This document shows, piece by piece, positions 1 through 10,100 of a DNA stretch of 31,574 bases. The stretch is from the IMG/VR virus record IMGVR_UViG_3300036985_002314, positions 1 to 31,574 of that record; one strand, given 5' to 3'. The position numbers and the translations under genes were made by a program. Source of the DNA: a virus. Within the stretch, counting starts at the first letter, position 1. Every line of letters begins with the position of its first letter. The notes beneath the pieces are model-generated. The model was not told where the DNA came from. It worked only from the letters and a program-made list of their open reading frames with translations, and ran no database searches.

Positions 1-141
1 GTTCCATTAATTATGACTCCACTTGTGTACGATCCAGATACATTTACTCCACGTAAAGGTTTATTAACTCGTTACGCTAAGAAAATGTTAAGACCAGAAT
101 TTTATGGTAAGATCTACATCAATGGATTAAACACTATCTAA
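1..141 (+). CDS. Major capsid protein, gp23-like (C-terminal end only)
   Basis: The window opens inside a reading frame that gives 46 residues and stops at TAA 139-141. The fragment reads VPLIMTPLVYDPDTF, then PRKGLLTRYAKKM, then a short Tyr/Gly-rich tail. The pattern PL...DPDTF.P..G..TRY is what I know from the C-terminus of T4-family major capsid proteins (gp23), which form the hexamers of the head shell. A strong terminator follows 26 bases after the stop, as expected for the last gene of a head operon, and neck genes follow downstream. The start and most of the protein are outside the window, so the assignment rests on a short fragment. A different head protein with a similar tail remains possible. 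Confidence 0.6.
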   Translation, partial: VPLIMTPLVYDPDTFTPRKGLLTRYAKKMLRPEFYGKIYINGLNTI

Positions 142-167
142 TTCTAAATTAATAGAATAAAAAGAAG

Positions 168-193
168 GGACTCGCATTGCGAGTCCTTTTTTT
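168..193 (+). terminator. Intrinsic terminator after the capsid gene
   Basis: A perfect 8-bp stem GGACTCGC / GCGAGTCC (168-175 with 179-186) has a 3-base loop ATT and is followed directly by seven T (187-193). An A-rich stretch lies before the stem. This is a textbook Rho-independent terminator and should end transcription of the capsid operon. Confidence 0.93.
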
Positions 194-196
194 GTC

Positions 197-210
197 TATA
201 TTTATTGAAA
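197..210 (+). promoter_or_regulatory. Late-promoter-like AT motif upstream of the phoH region
   Basis: TATATTTATTGAAA directly follows the terminator T run. It matches the ATATTTAT core of the motif found upstream of many genes in this window, but lacks the TATAAT part that most copies have. The next ATG is at 224 (a small ORF), and phoH starts at 363. Confidence 0.35.
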
Positions 211-223
211 ACTAATAAGTTTT

Positions 224-382
224 ATGAGTGGAAACATTGCAAGAATACCGCTTATTATCAATTTAAATATTAATATACGCAACTATATTATCTCCTATTT
301 ACCCGCTGTATTAGACGGGCTAATCAACAAATCAACAATTTTATTTACTAAACAACTGTATTATGAGTTCAAACCATCATGA
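224..382 (+). CDS. Possible small ORF overlapping the start of phoH
   Basis: A 52-residue frame opens with ATG 224 and closes with TGA 380-382, running 20 bases into phoH in another frame. The product would be rich in Ile, Asn and Tyr (MSGNIARIPLIINLNI at the N-terminus) and matches no family I know. It starts 14 bases after a promoter-like motif, similar to the spacing seen for real genes here. Against it are its length, the large overlap with a clear gene, and the chance of open frames in AT-rich DNA. If it is not a gene, this 169-base stretch is the phoH leader. Confidence 0.25.
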   Translation: MSGNIARIPLIINLNINIRNYIISYLPAVLDGLINKSTILFTKQLYYEFKPS

Positions 383-1076
383 GGACGAGATCTTCACAGA
401 AAAACGCAAACCCAAAAATCCAATTAAATTTAAAATTCAATTAAACGAGGAACAGAAACAAGCAAAGGAAAAAATTTTAAATAATACAGTTACATTATTA
501 GCAGGTTCAGCAGGTTCAGGTAAAACCTTATTAGCATGTCAAATAGCATTAGAAAAGCTATTTATGAAAGAAGTAGAAAAAGTAATTATTACTAGACCTA
601 CAGTATCAAAAGAAGAAATTGGTTTTTTACCTGGTGATTTAAGAGAAAAAATGGATCCTTGGGTTCAACCAATCTACCAAAACATGTTTTTATTATATGA
701 TAAAGTTGCTATAGAAAAACATATTAATGAGGGTAATATAGAAATTGTACCTGTATCATTTATGCGTGGTAGAACATTTGTTAACTCAATTGTTATTGTA
801 GATGAAGCTCAAAACGTGACACACGAACAAATGGAAATGATTGTTACCCGTATTGGTATTGATTCTAAAATGATAGTATGTGGTGATGATAATCAAGTAG
901 ATTTAAAAAATAAACGTGATTCTGGATTTAAATTTTTGTATACAGCCGCATCAAAAATTAAAAATTTAGTTGGAATTAAATTAAATACTAACCATAGAAA
1001 TCCAATAGTTGAAGATTTAATTGAATTATATAATGACGCTTACGAAAGAGGCATGACCAGTGTTAAAGTTAAGTAA
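363..1076 (+). CDS. phoH: PhoH-like ATPase
   Basis: This 237-residue protein is a P-loop NTPase of the PhoH family. The Walker A motif GSAGSGKT is at residues 48-55, the Walker B segment IVIVDEAQN at about 143-151 with Asp147 and Glu148, and a GDDNQ motif at 174-178. A conserved TRP (ITRPTV) follows in the first third. PhoH proteins bind and hydrolyse ATP and are often fused or linked to RNA-handling proteins. Their phage role is unsettled; they are common auxiliary genes of marine and T4-like phages. About 35 charged residues precede the core. Length is near the short end for the family. The gene stands between the capsid and neck genes, outside the structural logic of its neighbours. The start at 363 has no Shine-Dalgarno sequence. 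Confidence 0.93.
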   Translation: MSSNHHEDEIFTEKRKPKNPIKFKIQLNEEQKQAKEKILNNTVTLLAGSAGSGKTLLACQIALEKLFMKEVEKVIITRPTVSKEEIGFLPGDLREKMDPWVQPIYQNMFLLYDKVAIEKHINEGNIEIVPVSFMRGRTFVNSIVIVDEAQNVTHEQMEMIVTRIGIDSKMIVCGDDNQVDLKNKRDSGFKFLYTAASKIKNLVGIKLNTNHRNPIVEDLIELYNDAYERGMTSVKVK

Positions 1077-1092
1077 GGAACCATATTTTTCC

Positions 1093-1107
1093 GATATTTA
1101 TAATTAA
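1093..1107 (+). promoter_or_regulatory. Late-promoter-like motif
   Basis: GATATTTATAATTAA lies between phoH and the next gene. It contains ATATTTAT and a TATAAT hexamer (1099-1104), and only 8 bases separate that hexamer from the ATG at 1113. If TATAAT is a -10 element, the transcript would begin almost at the start codon. Confidence 0.5.
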
Positions 1108-1112
1108 AAGGC

Positions 1113-1535
1113 ATGGCAACTTTCACTTCCCAAATATTTGAGATTTTAACATTAAATGGAGATAATGTAGGATCTTCTGTTACTAATACTATTAATGATG
1201 TTAATTATATAGATAATAGAATCCTTAGTATCCCTACTAGTTCAGTTACTACATTATTTTCAATGGATTCAGTACCAGGTGCTGGTACATTTGTAACAAG
1301 TAGTATTAAATATGTTAGAGTAACTAATAATTCAGCTATAGTTCCTGTTAAATTAATTATATCTTCTTCAACAGAAGCAATGAGTTATTTAATTTCTGCT
1401 GGTAGCTCATATATGATATCTACAAGTAAAATGACAGGTAGTGAAAGTGGATTTAACTTTAATGATATTAAATCAGTAAAAGCTCAACCTTCAGGAAGCG
1501 CGGCGTCGATAGAATATTACATTGTAACTATTTAA
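1113..1535 (+). CDS. Unknown virion-associated protein
   Basis: I do not recognise this 140-residue protein. It is rich in Ser, Thr, Ile and Val, has no membrane segment or signal peptide, and its alternating hydrophobic pattern (for example YVRVTNN, VPVKLIISS) suggests an all-beta fold. It ends in IEYYIVTI, like a beta strand closing a sandwich. It is the first gene of the run leading into the neck genes, 9 bases before the gp13-like gene, and has its own promoter-like motif. A head decoration, head-fibre or neck-associated protein would fit the place, but this is inference from position only. Confidence 0.7.
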   Translation: MATFTSQIFEILTLNGDNVGSSVTNTINDVNYIDNRILSIPTSSVTTLFSMDSVPGAGTFVTSSIKYVRVTNNSAIVPVKLIISSSTEAMSYLISAGSSYMISTSKMTGSESGFNFNDIKSVKAQPSGSAASIEYYIVTI

Positions 1536-1544
1536 TAAAAGAAT

Positions 1545-2765
1545 ATGAATATACCTATTTGGCCTGGTTCTAGTTCATTTGCAGCCGTATCCGCATCTTA
1601 TTATAATATTCCTTCATCAGGAATCCCTCCTACTCCATTTGGATTTTATGATAATGAAGCTCAATTTAAAACAGACGCTGATAGTGTAGCTATGTTTGTT
1701 ACTCGTAGATTAGGATATCCTATTATGGATATTGAACTTCAAGATATTAACATATATGCTGCTTTTGAAGAAGCAGTTACTACATACGGAAATGAATTAT
1801 ATGCTTTTTTAACTAGAGATAATTATCTTTCGTTTGAAGGAGCTTCAACATCTATTGATGCTGATAATGCTTTAATTACTCCTTCAATGGCTAATATTGT
1901 TAGATTATCTGAACAATATGGAGAAGAAGCAGGTTCAGGAGGTAATGTTACTTGGAGAAAAGGTAGATTAACTTTAATTCCTGGAGTGCAAAGATATGAT
2001 TTAAAAGCTTGGGCTGAGTCTCAAGGTATTGTAGGTGGAATTGAAATTAAAAGAGTATTTTACCAACCACCTCCAGCTGTATCTCAAATGTTTGCTCCTT
2101 TTTTAGGAACAATGGCAGGAGGTTTAGGTGGAGTACCAGCAGCTGGTGCTTATGGTTTAGGAATGGGTTATACAAATTATTTAATGATGCCTACAAGTTT
2201 TACAGCTCAAACTATTCAAGCTATTGAGATGCAAAATACTATAACATTATCTAATTATACTTTTGAAATTACAAACAATGTAATATCAGTATTTCCAGTT
2301 CCTGGAACTGGCTTATTTAATGAAGAAATGGATTCTAGTTTAGATTATGGTATTTATTTAAATTTTGACTATGTTGTATTACAAGAAAGATTAGATTCAG
2401 CTTTTGGTAATGGTACAAATAAAATTACTAATACATCAAATGTACCTTATACTAATCCAAACTATAATGCTTTAAATTCAGTAGGTAGAAGTTGGATATA
2501 TGAATACACTTTAGCATTAACTAAAGAAATATTAGGATATGTTAGAGGAAAATATAGTACAGTTCCTATTCCTAATTCTGAAGTAACTTTAAATCAACAA
2601 GATTTATTATCTTCAGCTACAGCAACTAAAGATGCATTAATTTTAAGATTAAGAGAATATTTTGATCAAACTTCTCGTCAAGCCTTACTTGAAAGAAGAG
2701 CAGCTGAATCTGCAGCACGTGTAACAGAAATAAATCAAGTACCAATGGTAATTTATATAGCGTAA
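1545..2765 (+). CDS. Neck protein, gp13-like (head completion)
   Basis: The 406-residue product resembles T4-type gp13 neck proteins, which bind the portal vertex after DNA packaging and join the head to the tail. The best sign is the segment at about residues 48-85, with FVTRRLGYPIMDIELQ followed by an acidic helix (IYAAFEEAVTTYGNEL); this 'RLG.P..DVEL....F..AFEEA..EYG' pattern is typical of the family. A Gly/Ala-rich stretch near 180-210 is probably a loop. The C-terminal part is helical and ends with an Arg/Glu-rich segment. It is followed after one base by the gp14-like gene, which supports the call, since gp13 and gp14 act together. No terminator or promoter motif separates the two. Confidence 0.75.
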   Translation: MNIPIWPGSSSFAAVSASYYNIPSSGIPPTPFGFYDNEAQFKTDADSVAMFVTRRLGYPIMDIELQDINIYAAFEEAVTTYGNELYAFLTRDNYLSFEGASTSIDADNALITPSMANIVRLSEQYGEEAGSGGNVTWRKGRLTLIPGVQRYDLKAWAESQGIVGGIEIKRVFYQPPPAVSQMFAPFLGTMAGGLGGVPAAGAYGLGMGYTNYLMMPTSFTAQTIQAIEMQNTITLSNYTFEITNNVISVFPVPGTGLFNEEMDSSLDYGIYLNFDYVVLQERLDSAFGNGTNKITNTSNVPYTNPNYNALNSVGRSWIYEYTLALTKEILGYVRGKYSTVPIPNSEVTLNQQDLLSSATATKDALILRLREYFDQTSRQALLERRAAESAARVTEINQVPMVIYIA

Positions 2766-2766
2766 A

Positions 2767-3315
2767 ATGGCATTATTTGGAAGTACAAGAGATGTTTCAG
2801 CTTTAAGATTTATTAATAGAGAATTAATGGGTAATGTTATTACCCAACAAGTTGCTTATTATAAATTTAATCTAGGTCAAACTAGAGTTAATATGTATGG
2901 TGAAAACGTAGAGGGTAAATTTTATATAGGACCAGTTCTATTAAGTTGTTTAATTGAAAGAAATGACCAAGAGTTCCCTACAAGTGATTTAGGTCCTGAT
3001 TTAGTATATGGAATAGATGTAGCTTTTTTAAAAGATGATTTATTAAATAAAAATTATGATTTTAATATTGATACTGAGTTTTATGGTGCTAATTTAGTTC
3101 CACAAGTAGGAGATATTATAATGTACCAAGAAGGATATTTTGAAGTAGATAATGTTGTAAATAATCAACTATTTGTAGGTAAAGATCCGGAATATCCAAA
3201 CAGTATAAATCCTTTAAATCCAGGATTACAAAACTTTGGTTGGGATATTTCAATACTTTGCAAAACACATTATGTACCACAAGATAGAGTAAACATAACT
3301 AAAGCAAGACTATAA
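2767..3315 (+). CDS. Neck protein, gp14-like (head completion)
   Basis: The 182-residue product looks like the T4 gp14 family. It has an N-terminal helix with RFINRELMGNVI, then a beta-rich part with the pattern GDIIMYQEGYFEVDNVVNNQ at about residues 117-136, recognisable as the 'GDI..Y.e.yyEVdnv.enq' core of gp14 neck proteins, and closes with a His/Tyr-containing strand before RVNITKARL. Gp14 joins gp13 at the head-tail connector. The start follows the gp13-like stop by one base, and the stop overlaps the next start (TAATG), so the three neck genes are probably translationally coupled. Confidence 0.75.
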   Translation: MALFGSTRDVSALRFINRELMGNVITQQVAYYKFNLGQTRVNMYGENVEGKFYIGPVLLSCLIERNDQEFPTSDLGPDLVYGIDVAFLKDDLLNKNYDFNIDTEFYGANLVPQVGDIIMYQEGYFEVDNVVNNQLFVGKDPEYPNSINPLNPGLQNFGWDISILCKTHYVPQDRVNITKARL

Positions 3316-4184
3316 TGGCAGGAAGAATACCTATACCTAAAACACAAAAAGAGATACTTGTAGATCAACAAGTACCTTTTGATGTTGAAAGAGGTAATCC
3401 TAATAAGTCTAATGATCCTAATAGAGCCACACAAACCTCTTTTAGGAATGATAATACTAAACTATTTAGTGTTGGTCTTCAAGATATTGATGGAGCTATT
3501 ATGTATTACTTTCAAAATGTCATTAGACCTTTTGTAGTGCAAAATGAAGAAAGAATAGAAGTTCCTGTTATATATGGTTCACCTGAAAAATGGAAATCAT
3601 ATCAAAAGGATGGTTACTATAGAGATGTAAACGGTGCTATTATGGCTCCGCTTATTATGTTTAAAAGAGATAGTATAGAAAAAAATAGGACTATAGCTAA
3701 TAAGTTAGACGCTAATAGACCTAATAATTATACAGTAACAGAAAAACAATACTCTCAAGGTAATATATATAGTAATTTTAATGTTTTAACTAATAGAATA
3801 CCAGTTACTACATATTATGCTTCGGTAGTACCTGATTACTTAACATTAACTTATAGTTGTGTAGTATTTACTTACTATGTAGCTCAATTAAATAAAATAG
3901 TAGAAGCAATTGAATACGCTTCAGACGCATATTGGGGTAACCCAGAACAATTTCAATTCCAAACTCGTATTGATACATTTAATACAGTGACAGAATTACA
4001 AAATACTGCTGAACGATTAGTTAGAAGTACTTTTAATATTAAAGTATATGGCTATATAGTTCCAGAAGTATTACAAAAAGATTTAAACTCTATTAAGAAA
4101 TTTTCAAGTAAGAGTAAAGTCATTATAGGATTAGAAACAACAATAACAAACCCAACAAACGAAATACAATATGGCCAGAATTAA
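3315..4184 (+). CDS. Tail sheath stabiliser / tail completion protein, gp15-like
   Basis: The 289-residue protein carries features of T4-type gp15, which caps the tail tube and sheath at the head-proximal end. After a polar N-terminus (about 45 residues) comes [19 protein letters not shown], then [19 protein letters not shown] and [10 protein letters not shown], the 'R..VP..YGS.ERW....kdG..R...G....P.I.fkR' pattern of the family. The middle is beta-rich and ends in a conserved-looking [14 protein letters not shown] segment. It overlaps the gp14-like stop by one base and itself overlaps the first giant fibre gene by 14 bases. In T4 the genes after gp15 are terminase genes; here a fibre module follows instead. 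Confidence 0.75.
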   Translation: MAGRIPIPKTQKEILVDQQVPFDVERGNPNKSNDPNRATQTSFRNDNTKLFSVGLQDIDGAIMYYFQNVIRPFVVQNEERIEVPVIYGSPEKWKSYQKDGYYRDVNGAIMAPLIMFKRDSIEKNRTIANKLDANRPNNYTVTEKQYSQGNIYSNFNVLTNRIPVTTYYASVVPDYLTLTYSCVVFTYYVAQLNKIVEAIEYASDAYWGNPEQFQFQTRIDTFNTVTELQNTAERLVRSTFNIKVYGYIVPEVLQKDLNSIKKFSSKSKVIIGLETTITNPTNEIQYGQN

Positions 4185-7100
4185 TAACTCCATACCAAGA
4201 AATAATGTACGATTTTTAGATCAAGTATCTATAGCTTCTTTTGAAGTACCTACAGCAGCAAGTGGAAGCGGCGGTGGTACATCTGGTCTTTCAGGCTTAT
4301 CAGGACTTTCAGGTGAATCAGGTTTATCAGGAGCAAGTGGATTTGGAACATCAGGTCTTTCAGGTCTTTCAGGCTTAAGCGGAATTGGTTCTTCAGGTAT
4401 AAGTGGTTTATCAGGTTTATCAGGTTTAACAGGAGCAGGAACTTCAGGTTTATCAGGATTAAGTGGTACATCAGGCCAAAATGGAGCTTCAGGTTTAAGT
4501 GGTTTATCAGGAACTTCAGGTATAAGTGGTACATCAGGCCAAAATGGAGCTTCAGGACAAATAGGTACTTCAGGACTTTCAGGTACAAGTGGCTTAAGTG
4601 GTACTTCAGGCCAAAATGGAGCATCAGGTCAAGTTGGTACAAGTGGTCTTTCAGGTACTTCAGGAATTGATGGAACTTCAGGTTTATCAGGAACATCAGG
4701 ACTTTCAGGTACATCAGGACTTTCAGGTACATCAGGTCAAGTAGGAGCATCAGGTCAAATAGGAACATCTGGTCTATCAGGAACTTCAGGTTTATTAGGT
4801 ACAAGTGGCTTATCAGGAACATCAGGCCAAAATGGCGCCTCAGGACAAGTTGGTACATCAGGACTTTCAGGCCAATCAGGTATAGATGGTGCCTCAGGAC
4901 AAATAGGAACAAGTGGTTTATCAGGAGCATCAGGACTTTTAGGAACATCAGGTTTTTCAGGTCAATCAGGCCAAGTTGGAGCTTCAGGACAAATAGGTAC
5001 TTCAGGTTTAAGCGGTACTTCAGGCCAAAATGGTGCATCAGGTCAAGTTGGTACATCAGGATTAAGTGGTACAAGTGGTTTAAGCGGTACTTCAGGTCAA
5101 AATGGTGCATCAGGACAAATAGGTACTTCAGGTTTAAGTGGTACTTCAGGCCAAAACGGCGCTTCAGGTCAAGTTGGTACATCAGGACTTTCAGGTCAAT
5201 CAGGTATAGATGGTGCCTCAGGACAAATAGGAACAAGTGGTCTTTCAGGCCAATCAGGTATAAATGGAACTTCAGGTTTATCAGGTACAAGTGGTACAAA
5301 TGGAACTTCAGGTCTAAGTGGTACATCAGGTTTAAGTGGAATAGGAACTTCAGGTTTATCAGGTTTAAGTGGTACTTCAGGTACAAATGGAGCTTCAGGA
5401 ACTTCAGGTCTTTCAGGAACTAGTGGTATAGATGGTATATCAGGTTTAAGCGGTACATCAGGTTTAAGTGGTACATCAGGTCTAAGTGGAGCAGGAGCTT
5501 CAGGTCTTTCAGGTACAAGCGGTTTATCAGGTTTATCTGGTACATCAGGTACAAATGGTACATCAGGTCTTTCAGGTTTATCAGGTACATCAGGTTTAAG
5601 CGGTACATCTGGTTTAAGTGGTTTAGGTTTATCAGGTTTAAGTGGTGAAAGCGGCTTATCAGGAACTTCAGGCTTAAGTGGTACATCAGGATTAAGTGGA
5701 ACATCAGGTTTAAGTGGTACAGGTGAATCAGGTTTATCTGGTCTAAGTGGTACTTCAGGTACAAATGGTACATCAGGTCTTTCAGGAACATCAGGTATAG
5801 ATGGAGTTTCAGGTTTATCAGGTACAAGTGGTATTTCAGGTTTAAGTGGTATAGGTACTTCAGGTTTATCCGGTACAAGTGGCCTTTCAGGACAATCAGG
5901 CACAAATGGAACTTCAGGTTTAAGCGGTTTATCAGGAACATCAGGTATTGATGGAACATCAGGTCTATCAGGAACTTCAGGTCTAAGTGGTACTTCAGGT
6001 TTAAGCGGAGTAGGAACTTCAGGTATTTCAGGTACAAGTGGTTTATCAGGTTTATCAGGTACTTCAGGTACAAATGGTGATTCAGGTTTATCAGGAGCTT
6101 CAGGTTTAAGTGGTACAAGTGGTTTATCAGGATTAAGTGGTTTAGGTTTATCTGGTTTAAGCGGTTTAAGCGGTTTATCAGGAACTTCAGGTACAAGTGG
6201 TTTATCAGGTCAAAGCGGTACTGGAGAATCTGGTTTATCAGGGCTTTCAGGTACAAGTGGTCAATCTGGTTTATCAGGAACAAGTGGTACAAATGGAGAT
6301 TCAGGACTAAGTGGCACAAGTGGTTTATCAGGATTAAGTGGTATTGGAACTTCTGGTCTTTCAGGCACAAGTGGTCTTTCAGGACAATCAGGTATAAATG
6401 GAACTTCAGGTTTAAGCGGTTTATCAGGTACAAGTGGTTTAGATGGAACATCAGGTCTAAGTGGTTTATCAGGTCTTTCAGGATTAAGTGGAATAGGAAC
6501 ATCAGGTCTTTCAGGAACTTCAGGTTTAAGTGGTGAAAGTGGCTTATCAGGTATAAATGGTACATCAGGAATTTCAGGTACATCAGGTCTCTCAGGTACA
6601 AGTGGTACAAATGGAGATTCAGGTTTAAGTGGATTAAGTGGTACTTTAGGTATTTCAGGATTAAGCGGTACTTCAGGTTTATCAGGTACATCAGGTCTTT
6701 CAGGACTTTCAGGTACAAGTGGATTAAATGGCATATCAGGTTTATCAGGTTTAAGTGGTACTTCAGGTACAAATGGTGACTCAGGTCTTTCAGGTCTAAG
6801 TGGTATATCTGGAATTTCAGGAACATCAGGACTGTCAGGTACATCAGGTACAAATGGTGACTCAGGTCTTTCAGGCTTATCAGGTACATCAGGTCTAAGT
6901 GGTACATTAGGTACATCTGGTTTATCAGGCGCATCAGGTCTTTCAGGATTAAATGGTGACTCAGGTCTTTCAGGTTTAAGTGGTTTATCAGGTCTCTTAG
7001 GTACATCAGGTCTTTCAGGTACATCCGGAATTTCAGGTCTAGAAGGTACATCAGGAATTTCAGGTTTAAGTGGTATAGTAGGTACCTCAGGTCTATCAGG

Positions 7101-10100
7101 TTTAAGTGGTACAGTAGGTACCTCAGGTCTATCAGGTCTAAGTGGTACATCAGGTATAAACGGTGATTCAGGACTTTCAGGCTTATCCGGTTTATCTGGT
7201 TTAAGTGGTATAGGTACATCAGGTATATCAGGAACTTCAGGTTTGTCAGGTAACTCAGGTTTAAGCGGTTTATCAGGTATTTCAGGTACATCAGGTATAA
7301 GTGGTATTTCAGGTTTATCAGGTACAAGTGGTATTTCTGGTCTAAATGGTACTTCAGGTTTATCAGGTTTAAGTGGTGAAAGTGGTTTATCAGGCATATC
7401 AGGTCTATCAGGTCTAAGTGGTACATTAGGTACTTCAGGCCTATCAGGTTTAAGTGGTACATCAGGTATTTCAGGTACATCAGGTATAAGTGGTATTAAT
7501 GGTGATGGTCAATCAGGAGCAAGTGGTTTAAGCGGTACTTCTGGTCTTTCAGGAACATCAGGTCTTTCAGGCTTAAGTGGACAATCAGGTACAAATGGAA
7601 CTTCAGGTTTAAGTGGTTTATCAGGTACAAGTGGTACAAATGGTGATTCAGGTTTATCAGGTACAAGCGGTATCTCAGGTTTAAGCGGAGTATCAGGTTT
7701 ATCAGGAACATCAGGTACAAGTGGATTAAGTGGTGAATCAGGTTTATCTGGTTTATTAGGAACATCAGGTATATCAGGTACATCTGGTACTTCAGGTTTA
7801 AGTGGTACTTCCGGGTTATCAGGTGAAAGTGGTTTATCAGGTATTAATGGTATATCAGGAATTTCAGGCACAAGTGGTCTTTCTGGTTTATCAGGTGAAT
7901 CCGGTTTATCAGGACAATTAGGTTCATCAGGACTTTCAGGTACAAGTGGTTTATCAGGATTATCAGGAACATCAGGTATTTCAGGTCAAAGTGGTCTTAA
8001 TGGAGATGCTCAATCAGGCGCTTCAGGTTTTAGCGGTTTATCAGGTTTATCAGGTACAAGTGGACAATCAGGTCTTTCAGGTCAGTCAGGTATAAATGGA
8101 ACATCAGGACTTTCAGGTACAAGTGGTCTTTCTGGTACATCTGGTTTAGATGGTACAGGAGGAACTTCTGGTTTATCAGGTACAAGCGGTTTATCAGGTA
8201 CATCAGGTTTAGATGGTATATCAGGTTTATCAGGACTTTCAGGATTAAGTGGTATTTCAGGTACATCAGGTTTAGATGGTACAGGAGGAACTTCTGGTTT
8301 AAGTGGTGCTTCAGGATTAAGTGGAGCAAGTGGTTTAAGTGGTACTTCAGGTTTAAGTGGTTTATCAGGAACATCAGGTTTATCTGGTCAATCAGGTTTA
8401 AGTGGTACAAGTGGTTTACAAGGTATAACAGCAGGCCAAACATATTACTTTAATGAAAGCCAAAACTCAGATGTTTCAGGATATAAAGTATTATCGGCTA
8501 CACCATCAACTGCATCTCAACAAACAGTAACAACAAATTTAACAGGAAATCAACAAAATGTTCTTGTTTCAGATTATATAACTCCACAATTAGGATTCGC
8601 AGTAATTCCTGCTGGTGTTCAAAGATTCCATTTACACTATCTAAAACCTGCATCTAATAATGATATTGATGCTTATGTTGAAATACAATTAGCAGATTCA
8701 TCTGGTACACCTATAGGACCAACAATAACATCTAACATTGCCTTAATTGGTTGGGTTAGTAATGTAATTCCTGTTGAGGTTAATGTTGATATTGTATTAC
8801 CAACAACAACAATTGACCCAACAAATAGAATGATTGTTAGGTTATATTTGAATAATAATACAGCATCATCAAAATCAGTTATTTACTATACTGAAGGTAA
8901 TTCATATTATTCATTTGTTGTAACAACAGTAGGATCTATTGGTAATTCAGGTTTATCAGGTACAAGCGGTTTATCAGGAACTTCAGGTTTATCAGGTTTA
9001 AGTGGTCTCTCAGGACTTTCAGGACTAAGTGGTACATCAGGTACAAGTGGTCTTTCTGGTACATCTGGTTTAGATGGTACAGGAGGAACTTCTGGTTTAT
9101 CAGGACTTTCAGGTACAAGCGGTTTATCAGGTCTATCAGGTATAAATGGAACTTCAGGTTTAAGTGGAACTAGTGGAATTTCAGGTACAAGCGGTTTATC
9201 AGGTACAAGTGGTTTAGATGGTACAGGAGGAACTTCAGGTTTATCAGGTACATCAGGCTTATCAGGCACAAGCGGTTTATCAGGAACATCAGGTATTGAT
9301 GGAACATCAGGACTAAGTGGTACATCAGGTCTATCAGGAACATCAGGTTTATCAGGTCTTTCAGGTACAAGTGGTTTATCAGGTTTATCCGGTATCTCAG
9401 GAACTTCAGGTTTAGATGGTACAGGAGGAACATCAGGATTAAGCGGTACAAGTGGTCTAAGTGGAACTTCAGGTTTATCAGGTACAAGTGGCTTATCAGG
9501 GGTATCAGGATTAAGTGGAACAAGCGGTTTAAGTGGTACATCAGGTATTAGTGGTTTATCAGGTCTTTCAGGTATATCAGGTATTGATGGTACAAGTGGA
9601 TTATCAGGATTAAGCGGTACATCAGGACTTTCAGGAACATCAGGTCAAAATGGTGCTTCAGGTCAAGTAGGAACTTCAGGTTTAAGTGGCACTTCTGGTT
9701 TATCAGGAACATCAGGTTTAAGTGGTACATCAGGTCAAAATGGCGCTTCAGGACAAGTTGGAACATCAGGACTTTCAGGTGAATCAGGCCAAGTAGGTAC
9801 ATCAGGTTTAAGTGGTACATCAGGACTTTCAGGAACATCAGGCCAAAATGGTGCTTCAGGTCAGATTGGTACAAGTGGTTTAAGTGGAACTTCAGGTTTA
9901 TCAGGAACATTAGGTACAAGTGGCTTAAGTGGTACTTCAGGTATAGATGGCACTTCAGGTTTAAGCGGTACATCAGGTCTTTCAGGTACAAGTGGCTTAA
10001 GTGGTACTTCAGGACAAGTAGGTACTTCAGGTTTATCAGGTCAATCTGGTATAGATGGAGCATCAGGCCAAGTTGGCACATCAGGATTAAGTGGTACTTC

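Noticed and set aside
6261-7397. Minus-strand Pro-rich frame of the type PDKPEVP that looks like a proline-rich repeat protein
   Set aside because: It is the antisense reading of the same repeats (Ser and Gly codons read backwards give Pro, Asp and Lys codons). It occurs wherever the repeats occur and has no independent start context.
5420-7480. Long minus-strand open frame of 686 codons rich in Leu, Tyr and His, and many similar ones opposite the fibre genes
   Set aside because: These are shadows of the 9-base repeat. The reverse complement of the repeated Gly-X-Ser codons has few stops in some frames, giving low-complexity Leu/Tyr/His sequence. All recognisable genes are on the + strand.
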